Part shown: positions 38,560-46,933 of the stretch, one piece after another
Layout of the letters: the number at the start of each line of letters is the position of its first letter
How positions within the stretch are numbered: the first letter of the stretch is position 1
NCBI GenBank assembly: GCA_963847575.1
Contig: CAWKAL010000045.1
Location: 46,343 to 110,342, forward strand
Origin: JASBSR01 sp963847575
GTDB taxonomy: Bacteria; Pseudomonadota; Gammaproteobacteria; SZUA-229
Length of the DNA stretch: 64,000 nt
Direction of reading: 5' to 3'
Position numbers and translations under genes: made by a program
Notes under the pieces: generated by a model
The model's input: only the letters and a program-made list of their open reading frames with translations
The model's database searches: none
Told to the model about the DNA's origin: nothing

Positions 38560-38611
38560 CCTGTCGTCCAGCCGACCGCCTACGGCGGCGGCTGAACTTC
38601 CAACGTTATGT
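38554..38611 (+). other. attC-like recombination site 5
   Basis: 58 bp, the usual size of compact sites. It begins with a perfect ACTTAAC (R'') that contains the PACE stop codon and ends GTTATGT. Arms CCAGCCGACCGCC (38568-38580) and GGCGGCGGCTG (38584-38594) pair with extra bases on the left. Confidence 0.75.
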
Positions 38612-38678
38612 TAGTGTAAATCAAATGAACTACCTGGTTTTTCACCGATGACTCGAAACACACAACACGCCTGATGAA

Positions 38679-39674
38679 ATGGACATAGTCACCCAGGGTT
38701 TGATCGGTGCAACGATTGCACAAGCTGGCGCGAGGCCCAATGAGGTGCGGCTGGCCTCTTTTGTTGGCTTCTGTGCACCACTGCTTGCCGATGCCGATGC
38801 ACTAATTCGTTCGGCCGAAGATCCACTCCTGTTTCTGGAGTATCACCGCCACTTCACCCATGCTCTATTGTTTATTCCTGTCGGCGCCCTGATTGCGTCA
38901 TTGCTGCTCTGGCCATTATTGAGAAAACGGCTGGCATTCAAGAGGATCTATCTTTACGCTCTTCTCGGATACGCCACAGCCGGTTTTCTGGATGCCTGCA
39001 CCAGCTACGGCACCCACTTGCTCTGGCCATTCAACGACGACCGAATCGCATGGAGCATCATCTCCATTTTCGATCCAGTATTCTCCCTGGCGCTGATCGC
39101 GGCCCTTGTCATTGGTGTTGTAAAATATCAACCGCTCGCAGCGCGGTTCGGTATGGTGTTCGCTGCCGCCTATCTATCACTCGGCGCGATTCAGCATGAT
39201 CGTGCTGAATCTCTTGCACATCTACAGGCCCAGCAACGTGGCCACATCACCGAGCGCCTGATCGTCAAACCCACCATGGGCAACCTGCTGCTATGGCGTT
39301 CGGTTTATGAGACGGATGGCATGTATTACGTCGACGCAGTGCGTGTGGGCCTGCCCGACAACAGCAAGGTTTTTACGGGTAACAGGGTGCAGGCCTTTGA
39401 TATCAACCGTGACCTGCCTCAATTGACGGATCAGATGATGGTCTATCGTGACATCGAGCGCTTTGAATTATTCTCTGATGGATTTCTGGCCTGGCACCCG
39501 GAGCGCCCCAATGTCCTGGGTGATGTACGCTACGCTATGCTGCCGACCAGCATCCGCCCGCTTTGGGGGATCGAGTTGCAGCTTGACGCACCTGATGAGC
39601 ACGTCACATTCGATACCTATCGCACGATGCCTGATACCGAGCGCAAGGCCTTCTTTGCCATGTTGCTTAACTAA
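38679..39674 (+). CDS. Metal-dependent hydrolase, YdjM/DUF457-like membrane protein
   Basis: 331 aa. The N-terminal half (MDIVTQGLIGATIAQAGARP, then HRHFTHALLFIPVGALIA and LLGYATAGFLDACTSYGTHLLWP) carries the histidine and aspartate motifs of the YdjM family together with about four or five membrane helices. The C-terminal half is a soluble domain. YdjM is called an inner-membrane hydrolase regulated by LexA in E. coli; the reaction is unknown. GC is high, so this gene may be core rather than cassette cargo, although it lies right after attC-like site 5. Confidence 0.85.
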   Translation: MDIVTQGLIGATIAQAGARPNEVRLASFVGFCAPLLADADALIRSAEDPLLFLEYHRHFTHALLFIPVGALIASLLLWPLLRKRLAFKRIYLYALLGYATAGFLDACTSYGTHLLWPFNDDRIAWSIISIFDPVFSLALIAALVIGVVKYQPLAARFGMVFAAAYLSLGAIQHDRAESLAHLQAQQRGHITERLIVKPTMGNLLLWRSVYETDGMYYVDAVRVGLPDNSKVFTGNRVQAFDINRDLPQLTDQMMVYRDIERFELFSDGFLAWHPERPNVLGDVRYAMLPTSIRPLWGIELQLDAPDEHVTFDTYRTMPDTERKAFFAMLLN

Positions 39675-40020
39675 CTCAAACCCAGACACTCACCGATAAT
39701 GGACAATACCAGGTATGGAGTACGACATGCGCTCCCGGAAAGACAGGTCTTTATATGGAGAGCTTGTTTTTTCGACATCCGAAGCAGATAGCTATCGTAT
39801 ATTGTTTAAGAATTAATGGCTCAGACCTCATTAATTTCTTTCAATTTTTTTGATGCTTCAGCTGAAAAATAGACAGTATTTCTCCTCACATCTTTTCTTG
39901 TGATTCGCAGTTAAATGAGCAGTAGCCCGGGATTAAACCGTGTACTGTTCCTGGATAATCTGATACTTTTACTAACATTTCTTACAAAGAATAATATTCA
40001 TCATTCGGTAGAGGTATGGC
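39675..40020. other. Intergenic region with a possible gene remnant
   Basis: 346 bp. On the minus strand, 39824-39910 reads VRRNTVYFSAEASKKLKEIN and then a stop, reminiscent of the tail of a small DNA-binding protein, but there is no start and a stop lies just upstream. Otherwise nothing recognised. The -10/-35 signals of the following gene are not clear. Confidence 0.4.
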
Positions 40021-42243
40021 TTGAGCGAAGTATCAAACATTGTATCTAATAAGAATAAATTACTAAATCATCAAATCTCATACTTGATTCAAAGCCTGGA
40101 AGGGCATGAGGACGCAGCGAAACTCGCGACTATCGATTTGAAAGCGGGTGATATTCTTATCAAGCAGGATGATACTGACGATAATATCTACCTGGTATGC
40201 ACGGGCGAACTGGGTGTACGCAGGCGAATGAAAGACGGCAAAATCCATGACATCGGCGAAATAGGGATACATTCGGTGATTGGTGAACTTGCCTTGCTCG
40301 GTGGTCAGAAGCGCAGTACTACGGTATATGCATTAGTAGACTCCAGGGTAATCAGCTTGACCAGGAGCCAGTTAGAAACGCTGTTCGCTGAGAATATATC
40401 GACCTTTGAAGCCTTGAATAATTTGGCGTCCAGCCGTTGGCAGAATCTTCATCTTATCGGGATATTAGGCGAGATTTTTGGCGATCTTGATTATGCGACA
40501 TGGAGTGATTTGCAGCAGCGTTTTGAGTGGCGTCCGTTAGCCAGTGGTGAAAAGCTTTTTAGCCAGGGTGACAAATCAGACGGCATGTATATTGTCGTCA
40601 ATGGTCGCTTAAGGGCAGAAGTAACCGACGATGATGCCAATATCACTGTGCAAGGCGAGATCGGGCCATCTGAAATAGTGGGTGAATATGCACTGCTGAC
40701 TAACGAACCTAGAAGCGCCTGTGTGTATGCGATCCGCGAGACGAACGTGGTGAGATTAAACCCGGCCAAGTTCGAAGAACTGGTGCAGTCACATCCTGGA
40801 CTCATGCGCAGGATCGCCCTGTTGCTGATCAAGCGACTGAAGCAGAATAACAATAGCTCGATCGGTAACCCGCCTGTACGCATGACATACACGCTATTAC
40901 CGACCAGTTCAGCTGTCGATCTAACCCCCTTCGCTGACGAACTTGCGAAGTCGCTTTCCCCTTATGGCGAAACGCTGGTACTAAATGCCGAGCGTTTTGA
41001 TGAATACTTTGGCGGTGTCAGCGCTGCCGAAAGTCAGCTGGATGCACCCATACAACCGCTCATAGTATCTAAACTCGATGAGTTTGAAGCAGATTACCGT
41101 TACCTGATATTCGTCGCTGATGCTGAATATACACCCTGGACCCATCGGGCTGTCGGGCAGGCAGATCGTCTCCTGGTAGCCGCCAGGAGCGATGCTGATT
41201 CCGCGCTGTCTGACATCGAGCATGCCATCACTGACTCTGGTCGCAAGATTCGTACCGACCTGGTTCTGATGCACAATGCAGATATACAGATGCCTTCTGG
41301 CACGGCGGCATGGCTCGACCAGCGAAGCATACGAAATCATTACCATGTACGTGACGCTGAACAATCTCACATCGACAGGATGGCTCGTCGCATGAGTGGT
41401 CATGCGATTGCGTTGGTGATGGGCGGAGGTGCCGCAAAAGGCTACGCGGAACTTGGTTTCTACAGGGCCATGCTGGAAACCGAGATTCCTTATGATTATG
41501 TCGGTGGCGCCAGCATGGGCGCGATCATGGGAGGACAGATGGCACTGGAAAGTGACTATGAAGAGTTCGAGAAAAACGCACAATGGACCGCTGATATCGG
41601 TGTTATCGATAAAACACTTCCACTGGTCGCCATAACGTCATCGAATAATGTCATGAAAATCAACCAGCACGGTTGTGGCGAAAATTTAATCGAAGATCTA
41701 TGGTGTCCGTATTTCTGCGTCTCTACCAGTCTGTCCACCGCATCTGTCAAAGTCCATCAACGTGGCAGTATGTGGCGAGCGATTCGCGCGTCGATGTCCA
41801 TCCCGGGGATATTTGTGCCGGTTGTCGAAGACGGCGATGTACTGGTCGATGGTGGAATTATGGATAATTTCCCTGTCGCCGTGATGCAGAAACTCGCTGA
41901 AACCAATCGAATCATCGGTGTCGATGTTGTGCCTTATCGTGAGCGGCGACGTGTTTATGATATCGATACCAGCATTTCCGGGTGGCGTGTCTTATTCAAT
42001 AAGTTGAATCCTTTCAGCAGAAACCTGAAGATACCTTCACTGGTAGAGATCCTGATGCGCACCCTGGAAGTTAATGGCTCCAAAGCCAGTCGTGAACAGG
42101 CGTATTTGACTGACCTGCTAATACAGCCAGATACCCGGGGTTACGGCCTTCAGGCCTATGATAAATGGAAGCCGCTTGCACAGTGCGGTTACGATGCCAG
42201 CATAGAAAAATTAGCCGAATGGAAATCGCGACAAATTTTATGA
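40021..42243 (+). CDS. Patatin-like phospholipase with two cyclic-nucleotide-binding domains
   Basis: 740 aa from a TTG start at 40021 with AGAGG just upstream. Two cNMP-binding domains (about 30-130, with LIKQDDTDDNIYLVCTGELG, and about 165-275, with LFSQGDKSDGMYIVVNGRLR) are followed by a linker and a patatin domain: oxyanion GGGAAKG (about 467-473), nucleophile elbow GASMG (about 496) and catalytic DGG (about 610). The layout resembles eukaryotic neuropathy target esterase and bacterial relatives. Probably a lipid hydrolase under nucleotide or allosteric control; cyclic-nucleotide binding itself is not proven. Confidence 0.92.
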   Translation: MSEVSNIVSNKNKLLNHQISYLIQSLEGHEDAAKLATIDLKAGDILIKQDDTDDNIYLVCTGELGVRRRMKDGKIHDIGEIGIHSVIGELALLGGQKRSTTVYALVDSRVISLTRSQLETLFAENISTFEALNNLASSRWQNLHLIGILGEIFGDLDYATWSDLQQRFEWRPLASGEKLFSQGDKSDGMYIVVNGRLRAEVTDDDANITVQGEIGPSEIVGEYALLTNEPRSACVYAIRETNVVRLNPAKFEELVQSHPGLMRRIALLLIKRLKQNNNSSIGNPPVRMTYTLLPTSSAVDLTPFADELAKSLSPYGETLVLNAERFDEYFGGVSAAESQLDAPIQPLIVSKLDEFEADYRYLIFVADAEYTPWTHRAVGQADRLLVAARSDADSALSDIEHAITDSGRKIRTDLVLMHNADIQMPSGTAAWLDQRSIRNHYHVRDAEQSHIDRMARRMSGHAIALVMGGGAAKGYAELGFYRAMLETEIPYDYVGGASMGAIMGGQMALESDYEEFEKNAQWTADIGVIDKTLPLVAITSSNNVMKINQHGCGENLIEDLWCPYFCVSTSLSTASVKVHQRGSMWRAIRASMSIPGIFVPVVEDGDVLVDGGIMDNFPVAVMQKLAETNRIIGVDVVPYRERRRVYDIDTSISGWRVLFNKLNPFSRNLKIPSLVEILMRTLEVNGSKASREQAYLTDLLIQPDTRGYGLQAYDKWKPLAQCGYDASIEKLAEWKSRQIL

Positions 42244-42248
42244 AGCCC

Positions 42249-42811
42249 AATCAGGAATTCCTGCTCAAGTTTGCGAAAGACCGCGAGCGCTGGCGTTACT
42301 GGTTATTTGAAGCCAGAAAACGTATGGATTGTGTGTACTGAATTTCATTACCACATCGAACCATATACACCTGTTAGTACTTGATCAGGGAAACGGCGAA
42401 ATTGCTCAAAGCATGCAACTGATTGCCGGTCACACAGCGCAGGAATATAACCTGCGAAAACATCGCAAAGGCGCTTACTGGGAAGACCGCTATCACGCCA
42501 CGGCCGTTGATACTCAAACCTACCTTGCGCGTTGTATGCGTTACATTGATCTTAATATGGTGCGTGCTGGCGTTGTAACGTACCCACAAGACTGGCAGTG
42601 GTGCGGATATTGTGAAATACAATCGCCTCCTCAACGATATGCTGTCATTAATACCGCAGCCCTGTTACAACTCTTCGGCCTGACAAAATTTCACCACTTC
42701 CAGAAGATTCATAATGAACATCCGTTTGTGGCGCAGAAAGTAGTGAGTGCAGAAATCCTTGAGATCACGCCAGCAAAAGCCGATGAACGTTTACAATTCC
42801 TGGTTGATTAA
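42249..42811 (+). pseudogene. Truncated, frameshifted RAYT transposase copy
   Basis: Remnant of a second REP-associated tyrosine transposase. It begins inside the gene at the QEFLLKFAKDRERWRYW stretch, has lost one T at about 42329 (CGTAT where the intact copy has CGTTAT) and then continues in another frame from FITTSNHIHLLVLDQGNGEI to a C-terminus that differs from the intact copy after QLFGL. It lies 6 bp after the patatin stop, so its left end is truncated. No terminal repeats were seen. Confidence 0.88.
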
Positions 42812-42966
42812 GTTATTACTTGTTTAAGCTACAATATAATGCTGGAAATACACTGGATTCAGATTTGAACAAAAATGTACTGCCGACTTTTTATACGCCC
42901 CAGGCATGGTTTGTTTCATCGATGCCATCTATGCAGCTCCATAGACTTTATTGACTATTTAACAGC

Positions 42967-43581
42967 ATGACACTTACCAGCATTGCTACACTTTTCATCA
43001 GCATGGTCGTGCTCGCGGCTGTACCGAGCATCAGTGTCATCAGCGTAATCACCCGCTCGGTTAGCAATGGATTTATTCACGGCGCGATGACAGCCTGTGG
43101 GATTGTTATCGGTGATCTTGTATATATCGCCATCGCGATTTTCGGTTTATCAGTGCTGGCCGATGCCCTGGGTGACATGTTTGTTGTGATCAAATACCTC
43201 GGTGGTGCTTACCTGCTATGGCTGGGGCTGTCGCTATGGCGCACACGCTTTAAAACTGCAACAGCTACGTCCATGGCTGACCTGTCTTTGTTCTCGAGCT
43301 TCATCGCCGGACTGCTGATTACCCTGGGGGACCAGAAGGCGATTTTGTTTTACCTGGGTTTTTTTCCTGCCTTTATCGAATTAAGCACCCTCTCGCAACT
43401 GGATGCGGGGCTTATTGTCGGCATTACGATTCTGGCCGTCGGCGGTACCAAGCTTGCATATGCCTACATGGCCGCCAAAGCCGGGCGACTGATTGTAAAC
43501 GCACGCCTGATGTCGGCAATTAACCGCCTGGCGGGTGCAGTCATGATCGCTATTGGTATTGTAGTAATCACACGGACATAA
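42967..43581 (+). CDS. LysE-family amino-acid exporter
   Basis: 204 aa integral membrane protein with about six helices. Family marks are the N-terminal VPSISVISVITRSVSNGFIH (matching the PGP-N-x(n)-R-G pattern region) and the central YLGGAYLLWLGLSLWRTRF (about 77-95). The family exports amino acids and similar small compounds to the periplasm. Stands alone upstream of the copper cluster; the exported compound is unknown. Confidence 0.88.
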   Translation: MTLTSIATLFISMVVLAAVPSISVISVITRSVSNGFIHGAMTACGIVIGDLVYIAIAIFGLSVLADALGDMFVVIKYLGGAYLLWLGLSLWRTRFKTATATSMADLSLFSSFIAGLLITLGDQKAILFYLGFFPAFIELSTLSQLDAGLIVGITILAVGGTKLAYAYMAAKAGRLIVNARLMSAINRLAGAVMIAIGIVVITRT

Positions 43582-43664
43582 ACGTTTTTTCAGCCTGTAC
43601 ACCCCTTATTATCAAATACCCCGGGTTCTGATCCTCCCTGTTGCCTGCCTGGTTACCCGGCCGG

Positions 43665-43680
43665 GGGAACGATTGTTCCC
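43665..43680. promoter_or_regulatory. Palindromic operator-like site before the copper cluster
   Basis: GGGAACGATTGTTCCC, a perfect 6-bp inverted repeat with a 4-bp centre, 11 bp upstream of the -35-like hexamer of the promoter at 43691. A likely binding site for a regulator of the copper genes; which one is not known. Confidence 0.5.
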
Positions 43681-43690
43681 ATCCAGGGTC

Positions 43691-43719
43691 TTGTTAGATA
43701 CCTCCGTCTTTGCTATATA
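43691..43719 (+). promoter_or_regulatory. Sigma-70-like promoter of the copper cluster
   Basis: TTGTTA (43691-43696), 17-bp spacer and TATATA (43714-43719). The predicted start of transcription (about 43726) falls on the ATG of the CopL-like gene, implying a leaderless or nearly leaderless mRNA if this promoter is used. Confidence 0.5.
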
Positions 43720-43725
43720 GTGTGT

Positions 43726-44106
43726 ATGCGAAATCGCTTTCTCAAAACCTGTGTGCTGTTGCTTAGCCTCGCGCTGGCTGTGTTGCCCGTGCAACAGGCT
43801 TTTGCAGCAATGGACATGGATTCGAGCATGGACACCCAGAGTTCGCACTGCCAGGACAAGGCCACATCCGACAGCTCAGCCCAGAGCACTGATTTCAGCT
43901 CCGTCGGCAGTATTTCGCACGGCTGCTGCTGCGACCATTGCGATTCAAGTTGCGCACCAGACTGCGCTAACAGCATCTCGATCAGCGCGATCATACTACC
44001 GCCTTCAACAGCTCACTCAAATACAGCTGTTTCAGACTTTATAAGCATTTACCCGCATTTTTCCACCCGTTCAACCTCACCCCCCTCGCCACCTCCATTG
44101 TCATAA
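43726..44106 (+). CDS. Secreted Cys/His/Met-rich small protein, CopL-like
   Basis: 126 aa from the ATG at 43726 (a GTG at 43720 is an alternative). A signal peptide (MRNRFLKTCVLLLSLALAVL...AFA) is followed by a methionine- and aspartate-rich stretch MDMDSSMDTQSSHC and the motif HGCCCDHCDSSCAPDC, with clustered cysteines and histidines suited to copper. Such proteins head copper-resistance operons (copL of Xanthomonas, CzcI-like). It precedes cusCBA and is separated from cusC by a terminator-like hairpin. Confidence 0.72.
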   Translation: MRNRFLKTCVLLLSLALAVLPVQQAFAAMDMDSSMDTQSSHCQDKATSDSSAQSTDFSSVGSISHGCCCDHCDSSCAPDCANSISISAIILPPSTAHSNTAVSDFISIYPHFSTRSTSPPSPPPLS

Positions 44107-44117
44107 ATCGTTTTTGA

Positions 44118-44157
44118 TACGCACAGGCTCATTAGTTGCCTGTGGTTTTTGTGCGTA
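44118..44157 (+). terminator. Terminator or attenuator between the CopL-like gene and cusC
   Basis: CACAGGC...GCCTGTG hairpin (44122-44144) followed by TTTTT (44146-44150). A competing outer stem ATACGCACA/TGTGCGTAT (44118-44126 and 44149-44157) excludes the T-run from termination, so two alternative foldings exist, as in attenuators. Confidence 0.62.
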
Positions 44158-44189
44158 TGCACACGATGACAATTTAAGAGGTGACCTGT

Positions 44190-45455
44190 ATGACTACAGG
44201 TAGAAATACAAAACGACTGCACGCGTATTCGTTGTTTCTGTTGACAACACTGCACTGCTCGCCCGGATTTGCACTCACGCTGCAACAGGCAGAACAAACC
44301 GCGCTGCAGAATGACCCGATGGTTGCCAGCATGATGGCCACATCGCGCGCGCAGGAAAATCAATCGGTGGCAGCCTCCACCCTGCCCGACCCGCAGTTGC
44401 GCCTGGGGATGTTTAACCTGCCGCTGGATAGCTTCGATGTATCGCAGGAACCGACCACGCAGTTGCGCGTCGGTCTGCAACAACAGTTTCCGCGCGGCGA
44501 TGTGCTTGACATTAAAGCCGAGCAGACATTGCTGAAATCACAGGCGTCACGCGCACTGGCAAACAATGCACAACGCGAAGTGATTCGTGACCTGCGTGTT
44601 GCATTTCTCAATCTTTATTATGAAATACAGTCGGGCGACATCATCAGGGAAACGCGTGCGCTGTTTTCCAGGCTGGTAAAAATTACCGAAGACCAGTACG
44701 CAGCGGGCCGGGTGAATCAGCAGGACGTGATACGTGCTGACCTGGAGTTGTCACGGCTGGATGATCGTTATACCAAAATATTGAGCAGGCAGGATCAGTT
44801 TCGTGCCGAGCTTGGCCAGTGGCTTGGTGATAGCGCATGGCAGTCGCTGGATACTGAATTTCCCGTGCTGCCAGATCTGCCTGCACTGGACGATGTGAAC
44901 GCACTGCTCACCCAACACCCGCTGATACATGCACAGACCGCCGAGCTCAATGCGGCGCACAGGATGACCGCGATGGCACAGCAGGATTACAAGCCCGGCT
45001 TCAATGCCTTTGTCGAATACCGTAAACGCTTTGGCGACAACCCCGATGGCAGTGACCGTTCTGACATGATGGCTGCCATGGTGACCATGGATATCCCCCT
45101 GTTCACAGAAAACCGGCAGGACAAAAGCGTTGCTGCCGGTGAAGAAAACGCCCGCGCCGCGCGCTACAAACTCGATGACAAGCTGCGCATGCTCAAACAG
45201 ATGTTCGATAAAAGCAGGGCCATGTACCAACGCTCGGCCGAGCGCCAGGCCTTGTATAAATCCTCACTGCTCTCTGCTGCCATCAACAATACCAGCGCAT
45301 CGCTCAATGCTTACCAGAGTGGCGTGACTGAATTCACCACGCTGATGCGCGCACAAATCACCGAACTCGACGTGCGGCTGGACGATTTACGCGTGCGTAT
45401 TGATAAAGCGATTGCACAGGCACAACTGTTATATGTCACTGGAGAAGCATCATGA
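44190..45455 (+). CDS. cusC: TolC-family outer membrane factor (CusC-like)
   Basis: 421 aa from the ATG at 44190, preceded by AAGAGGTG. Signal peptide-like N-terminus (LFLLTTLHCSPGFALTLQQAE, in part) and two tandem outer-membrane-efflux-protein repeats rich in heptad helices (for example NQSVAASTLPDPQLRLGMFN and NNTSASLNAYQSGVTEFTTL). It forms the exit duct of the copper/silver tripartite pump with the next two genes, overlapping cusB by 4 bp. Confidence 0.9.
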   Translation: MTTGRNTKRLHAYSLFLLTTLHCSPGFALTLQQAEQTALQNDPMVASMMATSRAQENQSVAASTLPDPQLRLGMFNLPLDSFDVSQEPTTQLRVGLQQQFPRGDVLDIKAEQTLLKSQASRALANNAQREVIRDLRVAFLNLYYEIQSGDIIRETRALFSRLVKITEDQYAAGRVNQQDVIRADLELSRLDDRYTKILSRQDQFRAELGQWLGDSAWQSLDTEFPVLPDLPALDDVNALLTQHPLIHAQTAELNAAHRMTAMAQQDYKPGFNAFVEYRKRFGDNPDGSDRSDMMAAMVTMDIPLFTENRQDKSVAAGEENARAARYKLDDKLRMLKQMFDKSRAMYQRSAERQALYKSSLLSAAINNTSASLNAYQSGVTEFTTLMRAQITELDVRLDDLRVRIDKAIAQAQLLYVTGEAS

Positions 45456-46933
45456 TGGGTTTCATGCAGAAAATTAATTTCACTTTCGCACTGTTCGCTG
45501 GCGGACTCCTGATAGCTTCAAGTTTGCTGGCATTCCAGACTCGCGCGATCGCCGCTGGTGACGAAAATGAAATTTTATACTGGGTCGCGCCGATGGATGC
45601 CAATTACCGCCGCGACAAACCCGGCAAATCCCCCATGGGCATGGATCTTGTGCCGGTATACAAGGATGACAATGCAGGCAGCGGTACTGTCAGTATCGCA
45701 CCGCAGGTGGTGCAGAACCTGGGCATCAGAACTGCGCTTGCTGAACGCACGCGCCTGTGGCGTGGCATCGATACCGTGGGTTACGTCGATTACGACGAAA
45801 CCCGCGTCAGCCATATCCACCTGCGCACCGAAGGCTGGGTCGAAAACCTGAAAGTGCGTTCCGAGGGCGAACGCGTCAAACGCGGTGACCTGCTGTTTGC
45901 TCTGTACTCCCCCGAGCTGGTCAATGCGCAGGAAGAATTTGTCACTGCATTGTCTTCCGGCAACAAGGGGCTGATCCGCGCCTCGAAAGAACGGCTGGCA
46001 GCGCTGGGTATTTCTGCTAGCCAGATAAATACACTGCAAACCAGCAAAAAAGTATTGCATCGCATTTCTGTTTTTGCACCGCAGGACGGCGTGGTATCCA
46101 GCCTGGCAGTGCGCGAAGGCATGTTTGTGAAACCGGCCATGACCATTATGAGCCTGGGCGATCTTTCCAGCGTCTGGCTGCTGGCAGAAGTGTTCGAACG
46201 CCAGACCAACTGGGTGCATGTCGGCCAGCCGGCAGAAGTCAAACTGTCGTTCATCCCCGGTAAAACCTGGGAAGGCAAGGTTGAATATATTTATCCCAGC
46301 CTCGACCCGATGACGCGCACGCTCAAGGTACGGCTGCGGTTTGATAATCCCGGTGAACAGCTCAAACCCAATATGTACGCCAATGTAAAAATATACGGCG
46401 GTGCAAAAGACAATGTGATTGTCATACCGATCGAAGGCCTGATCAGAACCGGGCGCATGGATCGCGTGATTATAGATATCGGTGAAGGCAGGTTCGAAGC
46501 ACGCGAAGTGTCTGCGGGCATCGAAAGCGGCGACTATGTCGAAATTATCAGCGGTGTGAACGCTGGCGACAAAATTGTTATTTCAGGCCAGTTCCTGGTT
46601 GACTCCGAGGCCAGCATGCGCGCCAGCCTGATGCGCATGAGCGACGCGCCAAATAATAGCACTGACGGCAGCATGGAAAGCAAACCCAAAGTGGTGACCG
46701 GCACAGGCGTGATAACCGCACTAAAACCTGAACAACGAAAACTGACTATACAGCACGAAGCTGTGAGTGAACTCGGATGGCCTGCAATGACCATGGACTT
46801 CGGCCTTGCAGAGGATGTCGACCTGTCAGGGCTTGCGCCCGATGAAGCCGTGATGTTTCAGCTCGAAGAGCGCAATGAACGTTACCTGATTACCGCTATC
46901 CATAAGTCTGCCGACATGGAGATGGCAAAATGA
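45452..46933 (+). CDS. cusB: RND efflux periplasmic adaptor with metal-binding and CusF domains (CusB-like)
   Basis: 493 aa. Order: signal anchor; heavy-metal-binding domain YWVAPMDANYRRDKPGKSPM (about 35-54, continuing GMDLVPVY); adaptor core with lipoyl-like and beta-barrel domains (GVVSSLAVREGMFVKPAMTI, then TRTLKVRLRFDNPGEQLKPN); and a C-terminal CusF-like domain (TGVITALKPEQRKLTIQHEA, WPAMTMDF) that binds Cu(I)/Ag(I) through histidine, methionine and tryptophan. Adaptor and metallochaperone are thus fused. The stop overlaps cusA by 4 bp. Confidence 0.9.
   Translation: MMGFMQKINFTFALFAGGLLIASSLLAFQTRAIAAGDENEILYWVAPMDANYRRDKPGKSPMGMDLVPVYKDDNAGSGTVSIAPQVVQNLGIRTALAERTRLWRGIDTVGYVDYDETRVSHIHLRTEGWVENLKVRSEGERVKRGDLLFALYSPELVNAQEEFVTALSSGNKGLIRASKERLAALGISASQINTLQTSKKVLHRISVFAPQDGVVSSLAVREGMFVKPAMTIMSLGDLSSVWLLAEVFERQTNWVHVGQPAEVKLSFIPGKTWEGKVEYIYPSLDPMTRTLKVRLRFDNPGEQLKPNMYANVKIYGGAKDNVIVIPIEGLIRTGRMDRVIIDIGEGRFEAREVSAGIESGDYVEIISGVNAGDKIVISGQFLVDSEASMRASLMRMSDAPNNSTDGSMESKPKVVTGTGVITALKPEQRKLTIQHEAVSELGWPAMTMDFGLAEDVDLSGLAPDEAVMFQLEERNERYLITAIHKSADMEMAK

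Noticed and set aside
39824..39910. Minus-strand remnant resembling the end of a small DNA-binding protein
   Set aside because: No start codon, an upstream stop and only about 22 residues; too little to call a gene.
45575..46278. Two minus-strand frames of 214 and 162 aa opposite cusB
   Set aside because: Overlap the full adaptor domain order on the plus strand and have no motif of their own.
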